Shown here one piece after another: positions 44,401 through 55,692 of a stretch of DNA of 64,000 bases. The position numbers and the translations under genes are program-made. Numbering within the stretch: position 1 is the first letter of the stretch; each line of letters begins with the position of its first letter. Under the pieces are notes generated by a model that saw only the letters and a program-made list of their open reading frames with translations, was not told the DNA's origin and ran no database searches. Origin of the DNA: Plantago major (taxonomy: Eukaryota > Streptophyta > Magnoliopsida > Lamiales > Plantaginaceae); assembly GCA_026545765.1 (NCBI GenBank), contig CM048842.1, forward strand, positions 46,943,431 through 47,007,430. The letters are read 5' to 3'.

Positions 44401-47067
44401 GTCTCAGATATCTTGTTGTGAGGTGGAGACTGGGAAGTCTGGTCCTCAGCAACATTTCTTTCTTGAACCTGAGAAAAATACAATACCTTAGGAAACAGTT
44501 TGAAAGAACTTTATGCATCATCATGCTTTTAATGAATTCTGAGTTGAGCAACTTACTTCCTTAAAAGGAAGCTCAGATTCAATTTTCTTAGAAACTTGTG
44601 CAGTTTCTGGTGTTCTTTCGAGTGATGTAGCCTTGGGGGCTTCATCAATTTCCATTGATGCAGGGGGAGTCGCAACTTTGTCCCCTTGCATTTCTACTTC
44701 TAATTGAGCCTGTCAGTAAAAAGTATTGAATATTAGAAGAGATAAGAGATAACCCAAGATGAAAAAATACTTGTCACTTGATTTGCCATATACCTTCAAG
44801 TTAGAAGGCTCAGTGATGTATTCTTCAGAAACCTTGATGGTCTCTGGGTTTATCTCTGGCATTTCTGCCTTATCTTCTTCCATCTCAGTTGGAGCCTGTT
44901 AGAAACATTTATCATGAATGAGCATATAAACATTTATACTGAAAAATTAGTTCTCTTTAAGAATCATTTACCTGTGGCACAGGCTCAGATTTCTCAAGAG
45001 ATGAGGTTGAAGGGACCTCTTTTTCAGTATCTGAGGCAAGCTTTTCAGCTACCTCTTGTTTCTGCGTTTCTAACTCAGCCTGTAACAAAGAAATTTTATG
45101 AGTAACAAGATGTGTTAGTACAGAAATATTTCACAAGGTAAGAGTTAAACCAGTCATCTACCTGAGCAATTTCAGGCTGATTGGTCTCTGGAACTTGTGA
45201 CCCTTCTATACATTGGTCTTCTTGTCCCAATGCATTTTCTTTGCTTGAAGTTTCTGGTACTTCACACCTTTCCTGAGTGTGCAACTCAGTTGCCTCCCCT
45301 GGTTGATCATTCTGAGTAAAAGTCTCAGTTTGATCCCTCTCAGAGAGTTGGGGAACCTGCTCTTCTGCAGGATTTTCTTCAGCAGTTTGGAATGCTGGTA
45401 TTTTGAAATGGAGCTCATTAACCATTTCATCAACCACTTGTGGCTTTTGTGGTTGTGGTTGTTGTGTTTGTGGTCGTTGTGGTTGTCTGGGAGCAGAAGA
45501 TTGATCTGTTGAACGTTCTTCCAGACTTTTAGACATGGCATTTTCATCTTCATCAGCCAGTACTAAGTTACCACTCATCAGGGCTTCTTGTAATTGTGAA
45601 TAAGACACATTCCCTGATGTTGTACCAACAACCTGTGCTATAGGCTCAGCAACCTGAGGTGTAGGTTCTTCTTCAGATACCTTATCACCAGTTACTTGTA
45701 CAGTAACCTTAGCCCTTTTTGCTCTTTGTATGACCTGAGAGATGACTAGTGTATCATCTTCATCATCAGAGCTCTCATCAGCATTAGGAACTGATTGGTC
45801 CATTACTCCTGCGATTTCTGCAGATAGGGCTTGGTGTTGTTCACCTATCTTGGCAGCATTTATGAGTTCATCAGCAAGGCATTTTGTGATATTTCTAAAT
45901 GCACTTTCTCTTGCTGTGTCTACTTGTTCAGTAGGTGATGACTCTTTTGCGGCATTGATGAGTTCATCTGCCTTAATTAGTTCATCTGCAAGGCCTACAG
46001 ATATCTGAGAGTCGACAACCTCAATAGGTGTGTCTTCTGTCTTGCCAGCAGACTTCTTTCTTGAAGTTCTGGGCTTTTTAGTCGCAACCTTATCCTCATA
46101 TATCTTCTCAGACTTGCGCTTCTTAGAACCTTTCTGAGACCCAGCAACCTTTTTCATCATGTTTGTGTGCTCATATTTGTAGAAAGGTTCTTTGTTATTT
46201 CAAATTGCCTCTCTGAGCTCAATGCCAAGCTTCTCCAGCAAGTAGCATATCTTCAGATCATAATTGACTGTGGCCTTGGGCTCAGCTAGTCCTTTGGCAA
46301 TCTTAGGCTCGAAGCCTTGTATCTTCTTCACAAATTTCATGAAGGCGTACTTTCCCCAGTTAAACGGGTTTTCCAGCCTTTTGTCATGTTGATTCAGCAA
46401 GAACATCATCATCCACCGTTCTTGGCTTATCTGGTCAACACCTCCCTGTAGACCATCAAAGCATCTGTGAAGAATGCATGCCAATACATCCCAGTGAACC
46501 ATCAGATGTCTGGTTCGGATGTCAGCAAGCTTGAACTCAGTGGGTGTATCTGATTTTTCAAGATCACACACGCCATCTGTATTGCTTAACACCTTCAAGG
46601 AGATCATCATCCTTGGTGTTTATTTCAAAATCCTTTCCAAGATTTTGAACCTCAAACAACTTACAGAAAGTTGTTAAGTCCAGAAAGATGTCCTTTCCTT
46701 GGACTAAGGTTTTGATAGACACTATTGCAGTGCCTTTATTAACACAGGAAATTATCCTAGAGTTGTTGTAGAATTCCAACACATCGATTGATGAAATTCC
46801 ACTAGGGCGAGCAGATAGAAAACCCTTGATCTTTGCCTTTTCAAGCATGTCAAGAATCAGCTTTCTGTCAGCTTGGTTCTCTATTGCGGCCGTGAGATAT
46901 TCCTCAACCATGGCAACACCCCAAATCATTCTGTGATTTGAAGTCCAATGGTCAGGATTAAACTTTCCTACCAGTCTGTTGTTGACGATAACCAACTCTG
47001 GTGCTTGCTTTTCAGCAGTACCAGTGGAGGATTGAGATTTCTGGGTAGAAGTGTTCTTGGAGGCCAT
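41460..47067 (-). pseudogene. aORF of element E: multi-exon accessory gene, best-preserved copy
   Basis: Start ATG 47067, stop 41460-41462. Predicted exons: 45162-47067, 44972-45079 (108 nt), 44794-44895 (102), 44557-44709 (153), 44352-44468 (117) and 41460-44273; introns are 82, 76, 84, 88 and 78 bp. All junctions are phase 0, giving roughly 1,730 residues. The globular first domain, basic nuclear-signal-like stretch, acidic mini-exon repeats, helical block, coiled coil and C-terminal domain are all present, and the last 654 codons are uninterrupted. Breaks: indels in exon 1 near 46200 and 46580, and a TAA near 43516. It has no membrane segment. The function is unknown; nuclear location is inferred from the basic clusters only. 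Confidence 0.78.
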
Positions 47068-47226
47068 CTCTTTATATAGGTTTGATTGAGTGATTCTTTT
47101 CAGAAAAACTTAATCGGGATTTGCAGAGAATTTGAGAAATTGCAGAGGATCAAGAGAAGGTTTTTGAAGTTTTGGTGCAAGGAGAAATTTCGGATTAGGC
47201 AAAAGTGCTTTTCTATGCCAAAATCC

Positions 47227-47239
47227 TATATATATATAG
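47227..47239 (-). promoter_or_regulatory. Internal TATA-like box before aORF of E
   Basis: TATATATATATA run about 165 bp before the aORF ATG, at the same relative place as 22914-22923 in B. Confidence 0.45.
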
Positions 47240-47687
47240 CAATAGAATCTCAACAGACAAATACATACAAATTGCTTTTGTGTGTATCTATCTGTGAATT
47301 GCAAACAGGCGTAAGCGGCGGTTAAAATTGGCATTAAATGCAAAGTAGACTATGTCGGAATTTTTACAGTCCACTAGTTACTGTGAATTAATTTCCACCG
47401 TACAGATCAAACGTCCAATTTCATCAACGGTTACCATTGCTTCTTCAGCAATGATCACAATTAACAAGTGTAATTGTGTCCATTCAATGAATTTTGGCTC
47501 TTAGCTATCTGAATCACGTTTTTGTTTGAGCAAGAACACTATTTGCATCAGAATTCTGGCTTATACTTAAGATTTGTCCAAGTTTTTCACAAAGATAGAA
47601 ATTGACGCAAATTTCAAGAGAGTAGTTGACTACAGATAGTTGTACTATTCTCTTTAGTGTTTCTCTGTTACAGAGTGATCCAGATAT

Positions 47688-47835
47688 CTGAGTTCCTGTC
47701 TCAGAGATCTTTTCTTTTCGCTCATTAGCCTTTGTTGACTTCTGGATTCTCGTTCCAGATTTCTCTTTTCTGGATTCCCGTTCCAGATACCTCTTTCCCG
47801 TTCCAGATATCTCTTTTCTGGATTCCTGTTCCAGA
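47688..47835 (-). repeat. Hairpin array of E (shorter)
   Basis: Minus-strand hairpin units at 47817-47835, 47769-47787 and 47741-47759, a half unit at about 47790-47808, and the CTGAG-stem hairpin at 47688-47704. Loops are ACAGGAA, ACGGGAA or ACGAGAA. The array has three full units against six in B. Confidence 0.85.
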
Positions 47836-47848
47836 TATCTGAACACTT

Positions 47849-50800
47849 TCAGTTCAAAGGTAGTTCCAATAGTCCAAGACTATGTCTTAAGGCTAGGAAT
47901 CTACTTTCCTGTAGTGGCTTAGTGAAGTTATCTGCAAGTTGGTCTTCAGTGCCAATCTTGAGTATCTCTATATTGCCTTTTTCAACATGATCTCTAATGA
48001 AGTGATGTCTAACATCAATGTTCTTTGTTCTGGCATGGAACTTAGGATTTTGTGTAATCGCAATAGCACTTGTGTTATCACAGAAAATAGGAGTTTTCTC
48101 TTCATTGAGTCCATAGTCTTTAAGTTGTTGTTGAATCCACAGAATTTGTGTTGCACAACAACCAGCGGCAATATATTCAGCCTCTGTGGTAGAAGTAGCA
48201 ATTGAGTTTTGTTTCTTGCTAAACCATGAGATAAGTCTAGTGCCCAGAAACTGACAAGTTCCTGAGGTACTTTTCCTATCAAGCAGTGATCCAGCATAAT
48301 CAGCATCTGAGTAACCAGCTAAACTCAAACCACTTTCTTTGGGATACCACAGACCTACATCTACTGTACCTTTTACATACCTTAATATTTTCATAGCAGT
48401 GTTGTAGTGTGTTTGCATTGGATTTGTCTGAAATCTAGCACACACTCCAACAGCATATTGAATATCAGGTCTACTTGCAGTAAAGTAAAGTAGTGAACCA
48501 ATCAATTTCATGTACTTATGTTCTTCAACACTCTTGTCTGATTCAGTATAGGTCATTTTGGTTCCTATGCTCATAGGTATCTTAGCATTCTTTTCAGAAG
48601 GCTTTAGATTAAACTTTGTGAGCATATCTTTTGCATACTTTGTTGGACTGATGAATATTCCATCATTGAGTTGCTTGACTTGCAATTCTATGAAATAATT
48701 CATTTCTCCCATCATACTCATTTCAAACTTGCTTTTCATGAGATTTGCAAAGTCATCACAAAGTTGCTTGTCCTTAGATCCAAATATGATGTCATCAACA
48801 TATACTTGAACTAAGAGTAGTTTCCCGTCGTGATTCAAGTTAAATAAAGTTTTATCAACTTCACCTTTCTTGAAACCACTTTCCAGAAGGTATTTGGACA
48901 AAGTGTCATACCATGCTCTGGGTGCCTGTTTCAGTCCATATAGAGCTTTCTATAATTTATAGACCATTCTACTTTCTGAGGAAACTTCAAAGCCAGGTGG
49001 TTGCTCAACATAGACTTCCTCAGCAAGTTCACCATTTAAGAATGCACTCTTGACATCCATTTGATAAACTTTAAAATCTCTATGAGCTGCAAAGGCTAGA
49101 AAGAGTCTAATTGCATACAATCTAGCAACTGGTGCATATGACTCATCAAAATCTAGATCTTCAGTCTGGGTAAATCCCTTGGCAACCAATCTTGATTTGA
49201 TTCTGGTTATTTCACCAGACTCATTCATTTTGTTTCTGAAAACCCACTTAGTTCCAATCACAGATCTTCCTTCTATAAATGGAACTAGTTTCCAGACTTT
49301 GTTTCTCTCAAATTGATCCAATTCTTCTTGCATTGCAGAGATCCAATCTTGGTCTCTTAAGGCTTCTTCAATGGTTTTTGGTTCAATATCTGAGATAAAA
49401 CATCCAAAGAGAGAATCAGCATTTTCAGCTATTGCTCTCCTAGTCCTAACACCTTGATTAATTGGTCCAATTACATCTTTTGTAGGATGATCTTTGATCC
49501 ACTTCATCATAGGTTTAGTGCTAGTAGGATCATCATCTAAGTGATCTGAATGTGAATCACTAAGATTATGATTTGATACTTTTTCATTATCTGAGATATC
49601 TGACATATGTGAAATGTCATGGATATCTGACACTTTTTCAGTGTTAGAGATATCTGAAACTTGCATTTCAGTAGTCTCATGTTCAGATACCTCTTCATGA
49701 TGAAGGTTCTCAGTAACCTTTTCCATTTCTGGAAGTTTCTTAGGAAATTCTTCATCATGTCTGTGAGTCATCTGGTTGTTACTAGGCATTTCATGCTTTT
49801 CTACGTCAGAGTCATCCTCACTTTCCACAATAATGTTTTTCCTTTCTGAGGGTTCTTTTTCAGAATCCTTTAACATTAGTTCCTTGAACTTTTCTGAGAT
49901 TTCATCAACAAGAGGTGTTTTCTTACTTCCTTCATAGAATACAACATGAACTGATTCTTCAATCTTCTTTGTTCTTTTGTTGTAAATTCTGTAAGCTTTG
50001 TTGTTCATTGAATAACCAAGAAATACACCTTCATCCGCTTTTGGTTGAAATGTTCTCAAATATTCTTTTCCGTTGTTGAGAACAAAACATTTACAACCAA
50101 ATACTCTCAAATGTTTGATATTAGGGGGTCTACCAACCAAGATTTCATAGGGGGTCTTGTCATGGTGTTTATTTATCAAACATCTGTTCTGAGTGTAACA
50201 TGCTGTGTTTACAGCTTCAACCCAATAAACTTCACTTATTTCAGTGTCAGCTAACATTGTCCTTGCAGCTTCTTTAAGGGTTCTGTTTTTCCTTTCTGCA
50301 ACACCATTTTGTTGAGGTGTTCTTACAGAGGAAAGTTGATGTTGTATACCTTTGCAGGTACAAAACTCATTTATGTACTGGTTAACAAACTCAGTACCAT
50401 GGTTTGTTCTGATTGCAGATACATTGTCATTTTTCATGACTTCGAGCTTTTTCAGCAAGTTTGCTATCTCCACCCTGGCATCAGATTTGTGTTTCAGAAA
50501 GACGACCCAAGTAAATCTTGAGAAGTCATCTACGACAACCAAACCATACTTCTTTCCTGCATAACTTGTTACTGAAGATTCAAAAAGATCCATGTGTAAC
50601 AGTTGCAGTGGTCTAACACTAGAGTGTCTGGTTTTGGACTTGAAAGATATCTTGGATTGTTTCCCCATCTGACAGGCAGAACAAATACCAGCCTTTCTGA
50701 AAGATGTTTTGGGAAGACCAACCACTAAGTCTTTCTTGGCAATTTTGTTCAGAGTTTTGAAATTCAAGTGACTCATTCTTTTGTGCCATAACCAGTGCTC

Positions 50801-51235
50801 TTCTGTGTGACCTGATTGACTCACCATGAGACATTCTTTAATTGTGGCAGAAGCCCAATCGGCAACATAAAGACTACCTTTCCGCCGAGCAACCAAGACT
50901 GTCTGCTTTGACTCATTGTCAATAAGTTTGCAGTACTTTGCTTTGAATTTCACAGTGAAACCTTTGTCTGCAAACTGGCTCATGCTAAATAGATTGTATT
51001 TCAAATCCTTAACATGTAATACGTCAGTGATTGTTAATGATCCCAATTTGACGTTGACAAATCCCAGAGAGGGATTTAATTCTCCTCCAGCAAATTTGAT
51101 ATCTGGTCCTGTATTGCAAGCTTTGTAATCAACCTGATTTGCTTTGTCTCCTGTCATGTGCTTTTCGCATCCACTATCAAATAGCCATTGTGCTTTAGTC
51201 CAAGAAGCGTTCTGCACATAACTGGAAACAGGAGA
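47849..51235 (-). pseudogene. pol: pol of element E
   Basis: Protease, integrase, RT and RNase H on the minus strand, opening right after the TAA at 51236-51238. Protease DSG is present, the integrase zinc finger H/H/C/C is kept, RT YVDD is intact and RNase H is complete to its natural stop (TGA 47849-47851). Two visible defects: a CAG-to-TAG stop near 48952 between the RT fingers and palm, and AAC at 50402-50404 where B and D have the second integrase aspartate (D to N). The C-terminal 350 codons are open. Confidence 0.88.
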
Positions 51236-53746
51236 TTAGGTTCTCATATTTTTAATGGAACCGTCAGTATCAAAATATCTTCCAGTAGGAATCCATTTCT
51301 GAATGAATTTCTTTGGAACATTCTTTTGTCTGACAGGAACATAAGGAGTAATTCTAGTTGAATGAATGTTATCATTAATAAGAACTATTTTCTTCTTTGG
51401 TGTGTTCCTAGGTGCTCCATTTGGTGCTTTCAGATACCTGTCAGGTTTCTGAGTTTGCTTTTCAGCAAACTTAGCTTTCCTTGCCAGATTTCTTCTAGCC
51501 CTGTCATTCAGATTTTCAGTGGCTTGATTTAACTTCCACTTCTGATAATTGCTTTGAGAAATTCTAGCCTTTAGCCATCGTTCTTGCTCCTACTTGTACT
51601 CATGAGCAAGTTGTTTTCCGATGCTTTTATAGCCAATACCATTTCGAGCACTTGAAGCTATCTGAGATCTTTTCTCAGCAGCTTTGCTAGTCTCTGGTTG
51701 GTCCAATTTCTTTCCAGAAAGAGAGACATGGGAGAATTTGCCAGCTCCTGCAATTCTTCCCTTTTGAGAGACATAGCACTGTGGGTGTTTACAATTTTCA
51801 GTGTTGTGTTTCTTTTCAGAAACTTGCCCAACAGTTTTCTTTTTGACTTGTTTTTCCCACAAAGGATTAGTCGCAACTGCTTTTCCTTTGTCTACAATCT
51901 TTGTCTTCTGACCGATGTTGTAGATTGTATGGGAACCATCTTTCTGAGTAGTTATGAAAGTTCTTCTTTCTTCACTCTTATTCAGAGTGGTAGAACAGTC
52001 AATCTGTATTCTCAGCCCAAGTCCTGTTTTCTCTGAAGGATCTCTTAGGTAAGATTGTACTTCAGTAAGAGTCTCACTAGCTTTGGCATAAGATTGGAAA
52101 GATAATTCTTTCTTTTTGAGTTCATTGTTCTCAGAAAGAAGATCTTCATATTTCTTTTGAAGTTCAGCCATTGCTTCTTTATGTGACTTTTCAGTCTCAG
52201 ATATCTGAGCTTTGAGAAACGCATTCTCAGCGTCCTTTTTCTCAGATATCTTAACCAGATGGAAATTTTCCTTTGCAAGAAAATTATTTTCTTCCTCTAG
52301 GTTTTCAGTTCTTGCACGGATCATTAAAAGCTCTCTTTCATAGATATCAAGTTCTTTTCTGAGTTTTTCAAGATCTTTTATTTCTTCCTCATCACTTTCA
52401 TAAGTGTAACAAGAAGTATGTGTTACCTCATCAGCCATAAGACAGTTTTCAATGTTAGAGATGTCTGGCATCAATCTCAAAGAACTCCACACATTTCATT
52501 CTTCTTTAAGCTGAAGTCGATTATATCGTGAGTAACTCCACATAATTCTGGTGAGGGTAATGTTGAGTCATCTGAGTCATCTTCAGAATCCGTTTCAACA
52601 TCTAGAGCATCCAATTGAGTTTGGATTTTCTTTCTTTCTTCAGTAAGCAAAGCTTTCTGGCTTCTTCTGAAGATTCTTCTATCTTTTCTGTCACATGTCT
52701 TTAGTTTTATGAGGGTAGGACAGTCCTTCTTGAAGTGACCAGGTTTCTGACAGTAGAAACAGATATCGTTGCCAATCTCTGCTTCCTCAGTACTTGGTGC
52801 TTTTTGAGCTTGCTTTTTCAGCGAGCTTTGCATATCCTTGTACTGGTGATAGTTTGGGCCTAGATGCTTTTTCAGCTTCTCTTTGGCCTTTCTTCTCTCA
52901 ATTTCTCGACTGACAAATCTGCTCATTTGCTTTGCAGCAAGAGCATCCTCAATTTCTTCCTTGCTTTTCTTCTTTTGAGAAGTTCCTTGAGTAACTAGAG
53001 CAACATTCTGCAACTTTTCAGTTGTTTGTTCTCTCTGAGTTGTCTCATAATCAACCGTAGCAAGATGAGAGAAAAGTTCCACAGGAGTGATATTTGGAAT
53101 ACCTTGGTTAAAATAAAAGAATTTAGTATGCTCCCAGTTGTGGTTAAGACTTCTGACAATAGTCTTAATCTTTTCTGACTGGGAGTACCTGTTGCTTTCT
53201 CCAAGTGCTGCCATATCACTCATGAGAGTGGTAAACCTGAAATCAAGTTCTTCCAGAGTTTCAGTGGGACCTTGTTTGAAATTTTGAAATTTCAACTTTA
53301 GGACTTCGAACTTGTTTTCCTTGGTTTTTCTCGCCCGCATGATTTCTTCAATCAGTTGCCAGGCAACTTTCGCCGTTTTTAGCACCCCACAGTTTACACT
53401 GTATGTGCTCTGGTGTCGATCTGATGATGATGTTACGAGCTTGACCATCCAGTCGATTCCTCTTGGAATCTTCCGATGTCCAGAGATCTCTGGGTTTTGG
53501 TTCGTAAATAACTTGACCAGTAGATCTTCCACTAGTTGACGCATCTGTTTGTGAAGATCCTTCGCTTTGATCTCTGTCTCTTCCATTTGAAACCTCCATG
53601 ACTTGCTTAAGTTGTTGAATGACTATTGGGCCATTCATTATCACTTCGATCATTTCGTCACTTATGGCTTCAAGGTGGATCATCATGTTATTTTTCCATT
53701 TCTCGTAGTTCTCTGGTTTGAGAACTGGTGCATCACTCAGAGACAT
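51236..53746 (-). pseudogene. gag: gag of element E
   Basis: ATG 53746, preceded by the conserved CAG/GTATGT. One extra A near 53378 shifts frame early, a second indel lies near 52480, and a CAG-to-TAG stop sits at 51590-51592. The CCHC knuckle (CFYCQKPGHFKKDC), acidic linker and coiled coil are all recognisable. It ends at TAA 51236-51238, in frame with pol. Confidence 0.87.
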
Positions 53747-53849
53747 ACCTGCACACTTAACACACAAATTAAATCGTCCTCAAAGGTGGACAAAGTTCCT
53801 TCACCTATCTGGGGATCTAGGTTCAGTGCAGAAGGCTGGTGAACCTCCT

Positions 53850-53861
53850 GCTCTGATACCA
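53850..53861 (-). other. Primer binding site of E
   Basis: Minus-strand TGGTATCAGAGC, a perfect match to initiator Met tRNA, two bases inside the LTR. Confidence 0.88.
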
Positions 53862-53863
53862 CT

Positions 53864-55692
53864 TGTTGGTCCAGATAACGGCAAAGTAAAAGACTAGAGG
53901 GGGGGGGGGTGAATAGTCTTTTAAAACATTTGTCGATAAACAATATTTCTCAGATATCTGTGAGGATATCTGGTACTTAGATTCAGAGCGCGGAAGACTT
54001 AAGATAGATAAGTGCAGAAATAGTTAAAATGTGTGTGTGTGTGTTGCTGAAATGTAAATACAGAAATGTAAAGAACACATCAAGTATAGTGGTATCTGGA
54101 GGTGGCGTAATCCTCCAACTAATCCACTTCGGTCTTTCAGAGACCTAGAATTCACTAGAATAGATTTTTGAGTTCACCTTACAAAGATCCTATTCTAAGA
54201 TTTCTTAACAAATGGTTCCCAACCAAATGTTCCCCCTGAGTTGTTCCCCGGCTTCTTCAGCCAAGTACTTCCTATACTCAGAAACCTTTTTGAGTTATTC
54301 CCTAGTTTTCCAAATCAAGTACTTCCTATACTCCGGTAACCTTGGAGTTATTCCTTGATCTTTCAAACTAAGTACTTCCTATACTCAATAACCTTGGAGT
54401 TATTCCCTAGTTTCCCAAGTCAAGTACTTCCTCTACTCCGGTAACCTTGGAGTTATTCCCTGACTTTTCAAACTAAGTACTTCCTGTACTCCACGCTAGT
54501 TATGGTGTTGGTTTCGGTTTGAGTTTGTCAGATGAGCTTCTTATATTAACTTTTCAGTTAATCAGATAGCTCTGTGAATCAAGTATACTTAATACACTTT
54601 TCAATGTCTGGTATCTTGTTCTTTTACTGACCCAAGTCTTATGATAACTGTTCAAGAGAATGAATCTCAGATACCTTGATCTTTCGATTCAACTCCTTCA
54701 CAGATAGCTATACTTGTTTAGGATCAGGACACTTAGAACTTTAGTGCTACTTAAGATCAAAAGCTATAGTCGCAACAGTTAGCTTAAGAACAAGTAGTTT
54801 GCTTTGAGAGAGTAAGATATTCAGAGAGCGTTTCAGCGTCTGAGATTCAAGGTTCTGTGTTGTGTCTAAGGTTCTGTATGTGTTCTCAAGCAGTCTAAGT
54901 GTTGATATTTATAGATGAATTTGAATGCCGTTGAATTGTATCCGTTAGGCTCAAAATCAAATTCAATCTATTGATATATGTGTATAGTACTGTAGCAGGT
55001 TTGTCTTCTTCTTCAGAAGCTACCGTTGCTTTTGATCAGACATCTCTGTCCGTGCATTAAATGCATTGTACTATACTTTTGTCCTGTAGTGCCAACGGAA
55101 CTATGCATTGTTTCAGAGATGTTCATATCAATAGATATCTCTGAGTCTTTGCACGTTCTTATCTTCAATCTTCAGATACCACTTGAATTGAAACAACTTT
55201 GTTTGCAATCTGTATTTCTCTTTTCAGAGATGTGATATATAAAGTTCAAGGTATCTGTAAGAAGATATCTGTGGACACTTTCCTTGTTTTCCAGATAGAT
55301 CCTTTGATTCTCAGATATCTTTTGTGACATAGTTTGGTCGCAACTATTTATGTCTTCAGATATCTGGGCAAGGTATCTGTAAAACTGTTTCAGTAATCTT
55401 GTGCAGTCTTTAATTTTTCAATGTTGAACAACTTCTGCTTGGACGTCTTCTTCTTGGTCTTCTCTTCATAAAATAAAAATTACATTCAGAGACCTAACAT
55501 CCTATACAAGATTAACTAAACTAACATACTAAGCGGGTTTCCTCTTTTACAATGTTCAAGTGAACCAAGAGTACTAGTCACCTTTCTGAGACTAAGATAG
55601 GTCATCATGTTGCTGAATCAAAACCAAAAGGGTATTTCTAATAAAATATCTAACAGATTTCCTAACAAATTTTCCTTACAATTTTCCTAACA
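53864..55692 (-). repeat. 5' LTR of element E
   Basis: 1829 bp, TGTTGGTCC ... CCTAACA in plus-strand reading. Most of the length difference from the 3' LTR comes from small deletions in the tandem-repeat zone of the 3' copy (around 39660-39880). The TATA box is near 54900-54912. Confidence 0.93.

Larger units (their letters stand above)
39257..55692 (-). mobile_element. Complete Sirevirus-type copia element E (16,436 bp, minus)
   Basis: A full-length minus-strand element nested in the aORF of D. LTRs are at 39257-41068 (3') and 53864-55692 (5'), with target duplication CTTTT at 39252-39256 and 55693-55697. Order in element sense: PBS, gag, pol, hairpin array, aORF with five introns, polypurine tract. 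Gag has two frameshifts and a stop, pol has a stop and an integrase active-site change, and the aORF has a stop and indels in exon 1, so it is defective. Confidence 0.93.
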
